Below, piece by piece: positions 7,268 through 14,903 of a DNA stretch of 32,545 nucleotides. Under the pieces are notes generated by a model. The model saw nothing but the letters and a program-made list of their open reading frames with translations. It made no database searches and was not told the DNA's origin. The stretch spans positions 1 through 32,545 of the forward strand of contig DASZME010000014.1 of NCBI GenBank assembly GCA_035551995.1. The letters run 5' to 3'. Position numbers and translations under genes: made by a program. This DNA comes from RYN-428 sp035551995. Lineage in GTDB: Bacteria; Planctomycetota; Phycisphaerae; Tepidisphaerales; Tepidisphaeraceae. Position 1 is the stretch's first letter; every line of letters begins with the position of its first letter.

Positions 7268-10200
7268 ATGACCCCGACCGATCTTTCGGCCCCACGCAAC
7301 GCTCGCGGCGGCATCTTCCTGGCGACTTTGGCGCTCTTGATCATCCTGTCCGGCGCCGCGGGACTCTGGTGGTGGGTCCATCAACCTTCCCCCTACGGCA
7401 TCGACCAACGCGCCGCCTGGACCGTTTCAAAAGTCGTCGGCGCCCCCGAGCCGCCCGATCCGTTTCTTACACAGCGGATCTTCCCGAAACTTAAATTCAT
7501 CCGCCCGCTCGACATCGCCTTCGCCCCCGGAAGCGATCGCGTTTTCATCGTCCAACATGACGGCAAAATATTCTCCTTCCCCAACCAAAACGATGTCGAA
7601 AAAGCCGATCTCATGCTCGACGCCACCAAGCTCGACGGCCTGGCCAGGATTCCAAACTACTTCGGCGTGGAAGTCTACGGCCTGACCTTTCATCCCCAAT
7701 TTCAAAAAAACCACTTCTGCTATGTGTCCTATCACATCGACTTTCCCTATAAGCGAGCGGTCGATTATTCCAACGCCTACCCGCAAAACAAAACCGCCCA
7801 GCGCGTCTCGCGATTTACCGTCAGCGACACCGACCCGCCTACCATCGACCCCTCCACCGAGAAACGGATCATCGCCTGGAATGGCGGCGGCCATATGGGC
7901 GCCTGCATGAAGTTCGGCCCCGACGGCGATCTCTATGTCTCCACCGGCGACAACGGCGATCCCAACCCGCCCGATCCGCACAATATCGGCCAAAATATCG
8001 GCGATCTCCGCTCAAAGCTTCTCCGCATCGACGTCGATCACGCCGTCGGCGACGAACCCTACGCCATCCCCGCCGACAATCCCTTCGTCCATACCCCCGG
8101 CGCCCGCGGCGAAGTTTTCGCCTACGGCCTTCGCAATCCTTGGAAGTTCAGCTTCGACAGCGTCGGCGGAAATATCTGGGCCGGCGACGTCGGATGGGAA
8201 TTGTGGGAATCGGTCTTTCACGTCGTCAGCGGCGGAAATTATGGCTGGAGCATCATGGAAGGGCCGCAGCCGGTCTATCCAAATAAAAAACGCGGCCCCA
8301 CGCCGATCATTCCGCCCGCGGCGGCGCTGCCGCATACGGAGGCGGCGTCGATCACCGGCGGGTTCGTCTATCACGGCAAGGAAAATCCGGCCCTGGACAA
8401 TCAATACGTCTTCGGCGACTGGGAGACGCGACGAATCTGGGCCGCCCCCGTCGACGGCGGAAAAATGGGGAAATATCGAACCATCGCCCAGACCGATCAG
8501 CGCGTCGTCGCTTTCGGCGAAGATGCAAAAGGCGAGCTTTACATCGTCGATTACGAAGGGGGCGGGATCTGGCGCCTTGCGCCGAATCCAACCGTCGGAT
8601 CGGAGCTGACCTTCCCCCGCAAGCTGAGCCAGACGGGTCTTTTTGCGAATGTCGCGAAACAAATTCCCAGCCCCGGCGTCGTGCCGTTTGGAATTAACGC
8701 GCCGCAATGGGTGGACGGCTCGACGTCAGAGCGGTTCATCGCCGTCCCCGGCGCCGGCGTTGTCGTCGACGGCGTCGACGGCAAGCGCGTCTATCCGAAA
8801 AATACCGTGCTGGTTCGCACGTTGTCGCTGAACATGACCGACAACGACGCGGCCAGCCGACGCCGAATCGAAACACAGCTTCTGCACTTCGATGGCCGTC
8901 AATGGCACGGATACGCCTACCAATGGGACGACAGCCAGAACGACGCCGCGCTCGTGGACGGCGACGGCCGCGACCTTCCGCTGACGATCATTGACCCCGC
9001 CGCCCCCGACGGCCGGCGGCTTCAAACGTGGCACTTTAACTCCCGCGCCCAGTGCATGACCTGCCATACGCAGTGGTCGGGTTATGTGATGGCTTTCAGC
9101 GAGCCGCAACTGGACCGCACTGAAAAATTCGTAACCGGCGACAGCGTGGTATCCGACAATCAGCTCCGCACGTTTCGCCACATCGGCCTGATACCCGAAG
9201 TTGCGCTTCCCAAGCCGCAGAAAGACGGGTCGTTTCCGCCGCCGCCCATCCCGACGGTTTTGGTCAATCCGCAGGACGAAACCTTCACCCTCAACGATCG
9301 CGCCCGCTCTTATCTGCATGTGAACTGTTCGGTCTGTCATCGTTTTGGCGGCGGCGGCACGGCGCTGATCGAACTTCGCGAAGACAAAACGCTTAAAGAA
9401 ACCAAGCTGCTGACCAATCCGATGCTCGGCACGTTTAACATCGCCGACGCGGAAATCGTCTGTCCCGGCGATCCGAGCCGATCGGTGCTTTATTACCGGA
9501 TGGCCAAAAGCGGCACGGGACGGATGCCGCACCTCGGCGCGACGGTGGTGGATGAGAAGGGGTTGAACCTGATCGCCGACTGGATCGTGAGTCTGCGCGA
9601 CACGGCAGGCGGAACGTCGGCCGGCGCCGCGACTTTGGGCGAATCGGCCGAGCAAAACGCCGCCATGCAATCGCTCAAAGCCGGCGCCAGCGGCGCGGAC
9701 GCGATCGCGGCGGTCGATCGGCTGTTGGCCAGCACAAACGGCGCATTGAAATTAGTCGTGGCGCTGGAAGCGGGAGAGGTCTCTCCGGGCATCCGCCCGA
9801 TGGCCGCCCAGCATGCGATGTCATCCACGTCGGATGTCATTCGCGATCTGTTCGCGCGTTTCTCGCCGCAATCGGCCAGCGCCGGCCTCGACGTGGCAAA
9901 AGCCCTTGAACTGCACGGCAGCGCCGACAAGGGGCGCAAGATTTTCTTCGAGTTGAACGGCGGGCTTTGCGCCAAATGCCATATGGTCGCCAACGAGGGC
10001 AAGGACTTCGGTCCCAACCTCAGCATGATCGGCGCGAAGTACAACAAGGCCGACATCCTCGACAACATCCTGCATCCGTCCAAGACGATCGCGCCTGGGT
10101 TCGAGGCTTATATCGTGCGAACGAAAACGGGCGATATCCTTGCGGGGTTTCTGATCTCCAAAAACGAGTCGGAGGTTGTCTTGAAGACACAGGACGCCAG

Positions 10201-10336
10201 CCGTCTTCGCCTGAAGGCGGACGATGTCGACAAGATGGTTCAACAGCCGATTTCGGCGATGCCCGAAGGGCTTTTGATCGGCCTGGATTCCCAGCAGGTC
10301 GCTGATTTGCTCGAGTTTTTGGCGACAAAAAAATAG
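7268..10336 (+). CDS. PQQ-type sugar dehydrogenase / triple cytochrome c fusion protein
   Basis: This 1022-residue exported protein has a single N-terminal hydrophobic anchor (about residues 15-37). Residues ~60-440 form a glucose/sorbosone dehydrogenase propeller: FIRPLDIAFAPGSDRVFIV, GLTFHPQFQKNHFCYVSY, GGGHMGACMKFGPDGDLYVSTGD, AYGLRNPWKFSFD and GFVYHG. Residues ~450-800 resemble the chp_HNE_0200/SO2930-type di-haem module, with CMTCH at 596-600 and CSVCH at 687-691. Residues ~880-1020 match the planctomycete TIGR02603 haem domain, with CAKCH at 901-905, followed by GPNLSMIG and ILHPSKTIAPGFEAY. Electrons from a periplasmic sugar or alcohol oxidation could pass through three haems to the respiratory chain. 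The start at 7268 has AAGG about 9 bases upstream. The gene appears monocistronic. The substrate cannot be read from sequence. Confidence 0.9.
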   Translation: MTPTDLSAPRNARGGIFLATLALLIILSGAAGLWWWVHQPSPYGIDQRAAWTVSKVVGAPEPPDPFLTQRIFPKLKFIRPLDIAFAPGSDRVFIVQHDGKIFSFPNQNDVEKADLMLDATKLDGLARIPNYFGVEVYGLTFHPQFQKNHFCYVSYHIDFPYKRAVDYSNAYPQNKTAQRVSRFTVSDTDPPTIDPSTEKRIIAWNGGGHMGACMKFGPDGDLYVSTGDNGDPNPPDPHNIGQNIGDLRSKLLRIDVDHAVGDEPYAIPADNPFVHTPGARGEVFAYGLRNPWKFSFDSVGGNIWAGDVGWELWESVFHVVSGGNYGWSIMEGPQPVYPNKKRGPTPIIPPAAALPHTEAASITGGFVYHGKENPALDNQYVFGDWETRRIWAAPVDGGKMGKYRTIAQTDQRVVAFGEDAKGELYIVDYEGGGIWRLAPNPTVGSELTFPRKLSQTGLFANVAKQIPSPGVVPFGINAPQWVDGSTSERFIAVPGAGVVVDGVDGKRVYPKNTVLVRTLSLNMTDNDAASRRRIETQLLHFDGRQWHGYAYQWDDSQNDAALVDGDGRDLPLTIIDPAAPDGRRLQTWHFNSRAQCMTCHTQWSGYVMAFSEPQLDRTEKFVTGDSVVSDNQLRTFRHIGLIPEVALPKPQKDGSFPPPPIPTVLVNPQDETFTLNDRARSYLHVNCSVCHRFGGGGTALIELREDKTLKETKLLTNPMLGTFNIADAEIVCPGDPSRSVLYYRMAKSGTGRMPHLGATVVDEKGLNLIADWIVSLRDTAGGTSAGAATLGESAEQNAAMQSLKAGASGADAIAAVDRLLASTNGALKLVVALEAGEVSPGIRPMAAQHAMSSTSDVIRDLFARFSPQSASAGLDVAKALELHGSADKGRKIFFELNGGLCAKCHMVANEGKDFGPNLSMIGAKYNKADILDNILHPSKTIAPGFEAYIVRTKTGDILAGFLISKNESEVVLKTQDASRLRLKADDVDKMVQQPISAMPEGLLIGLDSQQVADLLEFLATKK

Positions 10337-10398
10337 AACGCGAACGCCCGGAAAAAGAAGATGAATGCTGGAACCTTTTCAAATTTCCGCTGCGCTCG

Positions 10399-10440
10399 CG
10401 CGTTTATTAATAGCGGACCCGCTTGCGGGGCGAGATCCGC
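10399..10440 (+). repeat. Dispersed intergenic element, copy B
   Basis: The core GTTTATTAATAGCGGACCCG continues as CTTGCGGGGCGAGATCCGC. CCCGC-TT-GCGGG forms a tight stem and GCGGA pairs with the downstream TCCGC. It lies between two convergent genes (sugar dehydrogenase fusion and GT4), so here it could act as a two-way terminator, although no U-run follows directly. Confidence 0.65.
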
Positions 10441-10474
10441 GATCCACGGTCGCTTTACCCAGATGAGAAGTGCT

Positions 10475-11656
10475 CTAACGCGAAAAACGTGTTAAGCCGT
10501 CCTTCATCGCCCGATCGGCGATCCTTTCGTAATGGCCGCGCCATCTATCGGCGATGTTGCGCCAATCATATCGCTCGCGCGCAAATTCCTTTGCCTTGAT
10601 GGTTGTCGCTTTTCGCATTTCGTCGTTGCCCAGCCAGCGGTCCATTTCCGTCGCAAGGCGATCGATATCCATCGGCGTAACTCCGCCCACCTGCGCCGCC
10701 AGAATATCGGGATAGAGATTCACCTGATCCGATATCACCACCGGCGTACCCGCCGCCAGGGCTTCGATCACCACGACGCCAAAATTCTCCTGGTAGCTCG
10801 GCAGCACGAACAGATCGCTGTCGGCAAGCGCCGCCACCCGCTGTTCGCGCCACAGCATTCCCGTGAAAAACACGCGATCTTCGATCCGGGCGTCAGCGAT
10901 CATTTTCTCGACGATCTTTTGATACCCATCCGGATCGGGGCCGGCGATGGCCAGCACTGCCGATCGATCCCGCAGTCTCGCGAATGCGGGAATCAGTTTG
11001 TCCAGCCCCTTCTTGTGGTGCAGGCGGCTCATGAAAAGCACCAGCTTGCGGCCTTTGGAAATCGGATAGCGGTCGCGAAACGATCCCGGCGTCGGCGGGT
11101 TTTCAAACTCGCGAAGATCGACGCCGTTCGGTTCGACGATCGACGGCGCCTTCAGCCCCAGCGGTTGGGTCAGATCGCGCTCGATGTCGGCGGTGAAATG
11201 AATCGCGGCGGCGGCGTTGATATCCCGGCGCAACCGCCAGGCCAGGTACAGCTTTTTTTTCCATCGACTTTGCCGCAGGCTCCACGGATCGAGCATGCCG
11301 CAGGGGCGGAAAATGTAAGGGATGGCGGCCTTGCGCGCCGACTTGGCGGCCTGGTGTTGAATTTCTTCCCATAGCGAATGGATATGCACGACATCGACGC
11401 CGGCGATTCGCTTTTGCAGAATACCGGCGATCGCCGGGTGACGCGCCAGCGGTCCGCTGACGGGGCCGATCACGTCGACGCGGACGCCCTGGGCGCGAAG
11501 GGATTCGGCGGGGGAAGGATCGTCCCCGCGGCGCGATCCGGCGATCACCGCGACGCGCAGACCGGCCTGCGATTGGGCCGTCGCCAGCCCGACCAGCGCG
11601 GTCGCCGGGCCGCCCGTTCGCGCGTCCAGTCCTGCGATGACGTGAAGGATGTTCAT
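10475..11656 (-). CDS. Glycosyltransferase family 4 (GT-B fold)
   Basis: This 393-residue protein begins MNILHVIAGLDARTGGPA, the N-terminal acceptor-side Rossmann pattern of GT4 enzymes. DVVHIHSLWE and FRPCGMLDPW follow. The C-terminal donor domain contains LVLFMSRLHHKKGLDKLI and the EX7E motif in SYQENFGVVVIEALAAGTPV. It is cytoplasmic and would transfer a nucleotide-sugar residue to a lipid-linked or polysaccharide acceptor. The open frame extends 47 codons upstream, but the ATG at 11656 gives the family N-terminus. No Shine-Dalgarno site precedes this ATG, and a TATACT box lies only 13 bases upstream, suggesting a leaderless mRNA. It is divergent from the double GT2 gene, so the two probably belong to one glycan locus. 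Confidence 0.92.
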   Translation of the reverse strand: MNILHVIAGLDARTGGPATALVGLATAQSQAGLRVAVIAGSRRGDDPSPAESLRAQGVRVDVIGPVSGPLARHPAIAGILQKRIAGVDVVHIHSLWEEIQHQAAKSARKAAIPYIFRPCGMLDPWSLRQSRWKKKLYLAWRLRRDINAAAAIHFTADIERDLTQPLGLKAPSIVEPNGVDLREFENPPTPGSFRDRYPISKGRKLVLFMSRLHHKKGLDKLIPAFARLRDRSAVLAIAGPDPDGYQKIVEKMIADARIEDRVFFTGMLWREQRVAALADSDLFVLPSYQENFGVVVIEALAAGTPVVISDQVNLYPDILAAQVGGVTPMDIDRLATEMDRWLGNDEMRKATTIKAKEFARERYDWRNIADRWRGHYERIADRAMKDGLTRFSR

Positions 11657-11669
11657 TTGGAAGACGCAT

Positions 11670-11698
11670 AGTATATAGTGCGGCGCATTCGCTGTAAC
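11670..11698 (-). promoter_or_regulatory. Candidate promoter for the GT4 gene
   Basis: On the minus strand GTTACA (11698-11693) and TATACT (11675-11670) are separated by exactly 17 bases, resembling sigma-70 -35 and -10 boxes. The GT4 ATG begins 14 bases after the -10 box, so transcription would start within a few bases of the start codon. Confidence 0.45.
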
Positions 11699-11714
11699 GC
11701 GATCTGGAGATTCG

Positions 11715-13541
11715 ATGGACGGTCCTTCCCTGATTGAGCAAAAATGCCGCCGATCGCCCAGCGTTCTCATTCTGACCAGAAATGAAGAAGTGAACATCGC
11801 CGCGTGCCTGGAGTCATGCCTGGCGTTCAGCGACGACGTGGTCGTGCTGGACAGCCATTCAACGGATCGGACGGTCGAAGTCGCCGAATCTTACCCCGCC
11901 ATCCGCGTGATCCGCCGAGTCTTCGATACGGAGTGGAAGCATCGCAATTTCGGTTTGCACGAAATCGCCTATCGAAACGATTGGGTGTACATCTGCGACG
12001 CCGACGAGCGGGTGACGCCCGCGCTGGGCGAGGAGATCATCGACGCGATCAGTTCCGCCGCCCCTTCGGTGTCCGCGTTTCGCGTGCGCTACATGAACAT
12101 GCTGCGCGGGCATTGGATTCGATTCGCCAGCGGATATCCGGTTTGGCTGATTCGGCTTGTCCGGCCGCCGCGGGTCGGATATGAAGTGCGCGAAACCAAC
12201 GTGCATCCGATCGTCGACGGGGGCATCGGCGAATTGAAACGGCATTTCATCCACTACAGTTTCAATAAAGGAATGGTCCATTGGTTCACCAAGCACAATT
12301 TCTACTCTGAAATGGAAGCTCGAGCGGCGATCAAGGTTACGCAAGGATCGATCCGCCCGTGGCTCGCGGCGCTGGTCGATCGCGATCGCGGCGTTCGACG
12401 TCGAGGACTGAAAAACCTCAGCTTTTTCCTCCCGGGGAGATCGGTGGTTCGATTTTTTTACGTCTATTTATTGAGGCTAGGATTTCTCGACGGAACGGCC
12501 GGGCTTCATTATTCGGCCATGATCTCGACCTACGAATACTGGATCGACATGAAGGTCCGGGAATTGCGCAATGATTGGCCCGGCCAAGTCGATCGTATGG
12601 TCGCCGAGCGTCTGCAAGGGCAATCGGCCGCGCCGGTGCGAACGCCGGTCGTTAACGTCATGATACCGACGCTGAACGAGGCCGATCATATCGCGCAAGT
12701 GGTGGCCAACGCGCTAACGCTGGGCCCAGTTTTTGTACTCGATTCAGGGAGCACGGATGGAACGCAGGGGCTGGCGCGCGACGCCGGCGCCACGGTCGTC
12801 GAACATCCGTTCGTTAATTATTCGGCTCAGAAAAACTGGGGTCTGGACAATATTGCGTTCAATGCCGGCTGGATTTTCATCCTCGACGCCGACGAGCGGA
12901 TCACGCCCGAACTTCGGGACGAGATCCTGGCGACCCTGCGCGGCGGGGGAAAAATCGACGGGTATTACGTCAATCGCCTGCCGCTTTTCATGGGCTCGGC
13001 GATTCGTCACGGCGGCATGTATCCGTCGTGGAACCTGCGGCTGTTTCGCCGGGGAAGCTGCCGATATGAAAATCGATCGGTCCATGAACACATGATCTGC
13101 ACCGGCCCGACCGCTTACTTGACCGGCGAAATGCTGCACCTTCGCCGCGAGAGCCTGACGCGGTATCTGGCCAAGCATATCAAGTACGCCGACATGGAAA
13201 GCGACGAATGGATCAAGCGGCGCCGCGGCCAGAGCCAAAGCGCCCCCGCCATGGACCTGTTTCCCGGCGCCCTCGGCTGGCGGCAATGGCTGCGGCGAAA
13301 CGTGCTGCCGATCCTGCCGGCCAGCCCGATCTGGCGCGTGTTGTTTATGTACGTCTTGCGCCTTGGTTTTCTTGACGGATTCGCCGGCTGGCGGTTGGCG
13401 CGGCTAATGGGGTGTTATGAGTACATGATCGTGCTGCTGTACGATGAAAAGGTGCGTCAAAGCCGAAGCGACAAGAGCGTAATCGCCGCCAATATGCCCG
13501 ACAGCGCCAACGGCCCGAACCACGTCCATCGGGGCGAATGA
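11715..13541 (+). CDS. Tandem double glycosyltransferase family 2 protein
   Basis: This 608-residue protein holds two complete homologous GT2 halves. The first (about 14-290) contains SVLILTRNEEVNIAACLES, VVVLDSHSTDRT and ICDADERV with the metal-binding D95-A-D97. The second (about 309-590) contains VNVMIPTLNEADHIA, VFVLDSGSTDGT and ILDADERI with D391-A-D393. Both halves also share the downstream pattern of a hydrophobic YVLRLGFLDG-like amphipathic segment and a final YEY block, as in the WaaE/KdtX-like lipid-core transferases. Both sites keep their key aspartates, so the protein may add two sugars in sequence. GGAG lies 5 bases before the ATG. The 3' end overlaps the convergent membrane glycosyltransferase gene by 85 bases. 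Confidence 0.93.
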   Translation: MDGPSLIEQKCRRSPSVLILTRNEEVNIAACLESCLAFSDDVVVLDSHSTDRTVEVAESYPAIRVIRRVFDTEWKHRNFGLHEIAYRNDWVYICDADERVTPALGEEIIDAISSAAPSVSAFRVRYMNMLRGHWIRFASGYPVWLIRLVRPPRVGYEVRETNVHPIVDGGIGELKRHFIHYSFNKGMVHWFTKHNFYSEMEARAAIKVTQGSIRPWLAALVDRDRGVRRRGLKNLSFFLPGRSVVRFFYVYLLRLGFLDGTAGLHYSAMISTYEYWIDMKVRELRNDWPGQVDRMVAERLQGQSAAPVRTPVVNVMIPTLNEADHIAQVVANALTLGPVFVLDSGSTDGTQGLARDAGATVVEHPFVNYSAQKNWGLDNIAFNAGWIFILDADERITPELRDEILATLRGGGKIDGYYVNRLPLFMGSAIRHGGMYPSWNLRLFRRGSCRYENRSVHEHMICTGPTAYLTGEMLHLRRESLTRYLAKHIKYADMESDEWIKRRRGQSQSAPAMDLFPGALGWRQWLRRNVLPILPASPIWRVLFMYVLRLGFLDGFAGWRLARLMGCYEYMIVLLYDEKVRQSRSDKSVIAANMPDSANGPNHVHRGE

Positions 13542-14824
13542 CGCGCCGCCGGCGCCAGGCTGAGGGCCGCCGCGATCAATATGAACGGCTCGTCGTAGCG
13601 CTGGAACGCGTTGTGGCCGGCGGCCTGGGCGGCGCCGAAAGCGACGGCGGCAGAAAACCAGATCCACCGCCGGCGCGACGGCAGAATCGCCAGCCATAAG
13701 CTCATGACGACCCCGCCAAGCGCCGCCAGTCCGACCACCAGCGACGACCGCCCCAACACGACCGGAAAATGCGGGACGGCGTTCCAGATTCCCGAATATC
13801 GGCCATCCGCCACGCTGTACGAGGTGGCCGGTACGATTCCGATCAGAAGGCCGACGATGGCGCCGGGTACCGCGAGGCGCCAGGCGTGACGCGCCGGGAG
13901 TTGAGACGCGATGATCGGCAGGAAAAAAACGCCGATCGCCCCCCCGACGGCCAACGCCATCACCGGAGCCGCCGGGTTAAAGCCGCCGACGTAGCCGCGC
14001 TGACTCGGCGGCGTCATTCCATGCCAGAGGCGGATGAACCAGCCCAGCGCCGCCATCGCCGGCAGGCAGACGAGCAGCAGGAAGGCGACGCGCGACGGGC
14101 CGCCCGCGTCGCGCCGGCGTCGGGAGTCGTTTGGCTTCATCCATACCGCGGCGCATAACGGCGCCAAAATCCACGCATGGTTCTGGCGCACGAGGACCAC
14201 CGCAAGAAAAATCAAGCCGCCCAGAAAGTAGGTCCAGCCGTCAACATCGCCGCGGAGGGCAAGCAACATGATCCCCAGCACGCCCCACCACCCGGCATTA
14301 TCCGGAAGCAGCCACGCCGCCGACGAGACGACATACAATGAACAGGCGACCGGCAGACAGACGGCGACCGCCGGCCCAAACCCCGCCCGCCGAGCCGTCG
14401 CGGCGGCAAGCGTGGACAGAAGACCGATCGAAAAAAGCGAAGCGATCCATTTGAGCGTTCGCGGACGATCGCCGACCAATCGATCCGCCGCCGCCAACAA
14501 AACGTGATAGCCGGGGGTGGTCGCCGACGGATAATCGGAAAAATCGAGCCGCGGCCATTGATGGGCGAATTGCCGGATCGTCGGCAGATGAAACCAATAT
14601 TCGTCGAACGCCCCGCGTCCCCGCTGGCAGCCGGTTAAAATGAGCGGCTCCACGCCGACGAGGAATAACAGGCAGAGGGTCGCGGCCGCCAGGATGGCGT
14701 GCGACCATGGAGCTTGGAAAGAACGGGGTTTATCTGGATGGTGGACTGTCAACCGGTTCGTCGCCCAGGCGTCTGGCCTGTGGCCCTCATAGTGCAGACA
14801 CAGCCGAGACGGCCGCGCTACCAT
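13457..14824 (-). CDS. ALG10/DIE2-like GT-C membrane glycosyltransferase (putative)
   Basis: This roughly 455-residue polytopic membrane protein has about ten hydrophobic segments. The first luminal/periplasmic loop has FDEYWFHLPTIRQFA (Asp74, Glu75, His79) followed by W-x-x-LDFSDYPSATTPGYH. This matches the D-E-x-F-H...W-D...I-T-T-P-P-G pattern of the eukaryotic ALG10/DIE2 glucosyltransferases (GT59). VVLVRQNHAWIL resembles the ALG10 RQTNIVW block, and SVADGRYSGIWNAV resembles its ADNRHYTFYIW block. ALG10 uses dolichyl-phosphate-glucose; a bacterial homologue would use a polyprenyl-phosphate sugar on the outer face of the inner membrane. The nearby DprE1/DprE2-like genes could supply such a donor. 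The start at 14824 is the first ATG near the first membrane segment, with no clear ribosome binding site. The family assignment is from motif reading only. Confidence 0.7.
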   Translation of the reverse strand: MVARPSRLCLHYEGHRPDAWATNRLTVHHPDKPRSFQAPWSHAILAAATLCLLFLVGVEPLILTGCQRGRGAFDEYWFHLPTIRQFAHQWPRLDFSDYPSATTPGYHVLLAAADRLVGDRPRTLKWIASLFSIGLLSTLAAATARRAGFGPAVAVCLPVACSLYVVSSAAWLLPDNAGWWGVLGIMLLALRGDVDGWTYFLGGLIFLAVVLVRQNHAWILAPLCAAVWMKPNDSRRRRDAGGPSRVAFLLLVCLPAMAALGWFIRLWHGMTPPSQRGYVGGFNPAAPVMALAVGGAIGVFFLPIIASQLPARHAWRLAVPGAIVGLLIGIVPATSYSVADGRYSGIWNAVPHFPVVLGRSSLVVGLAALGGVVMSLWLAILPSRRRWIWFSAAVAFGAAQAAGHNAFQRYDEPFILIAAALSLAPAARHSPRWTWFGPLALSGILAAITLLSLRL

Positions 14825-14903
14825 GTAAATATAAGCCGCCGGCTGCAAATCCGAACATGACGCCGCCGAATCTTGTAGAATAGTATCACATGGAAAGGTG
14901 AAG

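Noticed and set aside
10337..10474. Possible tRNA or small RNA in the convergent gap
   Set aside because: No cloverleaf or TTCGA-type T-loop found; the gap is explained by dispersed element copy B.
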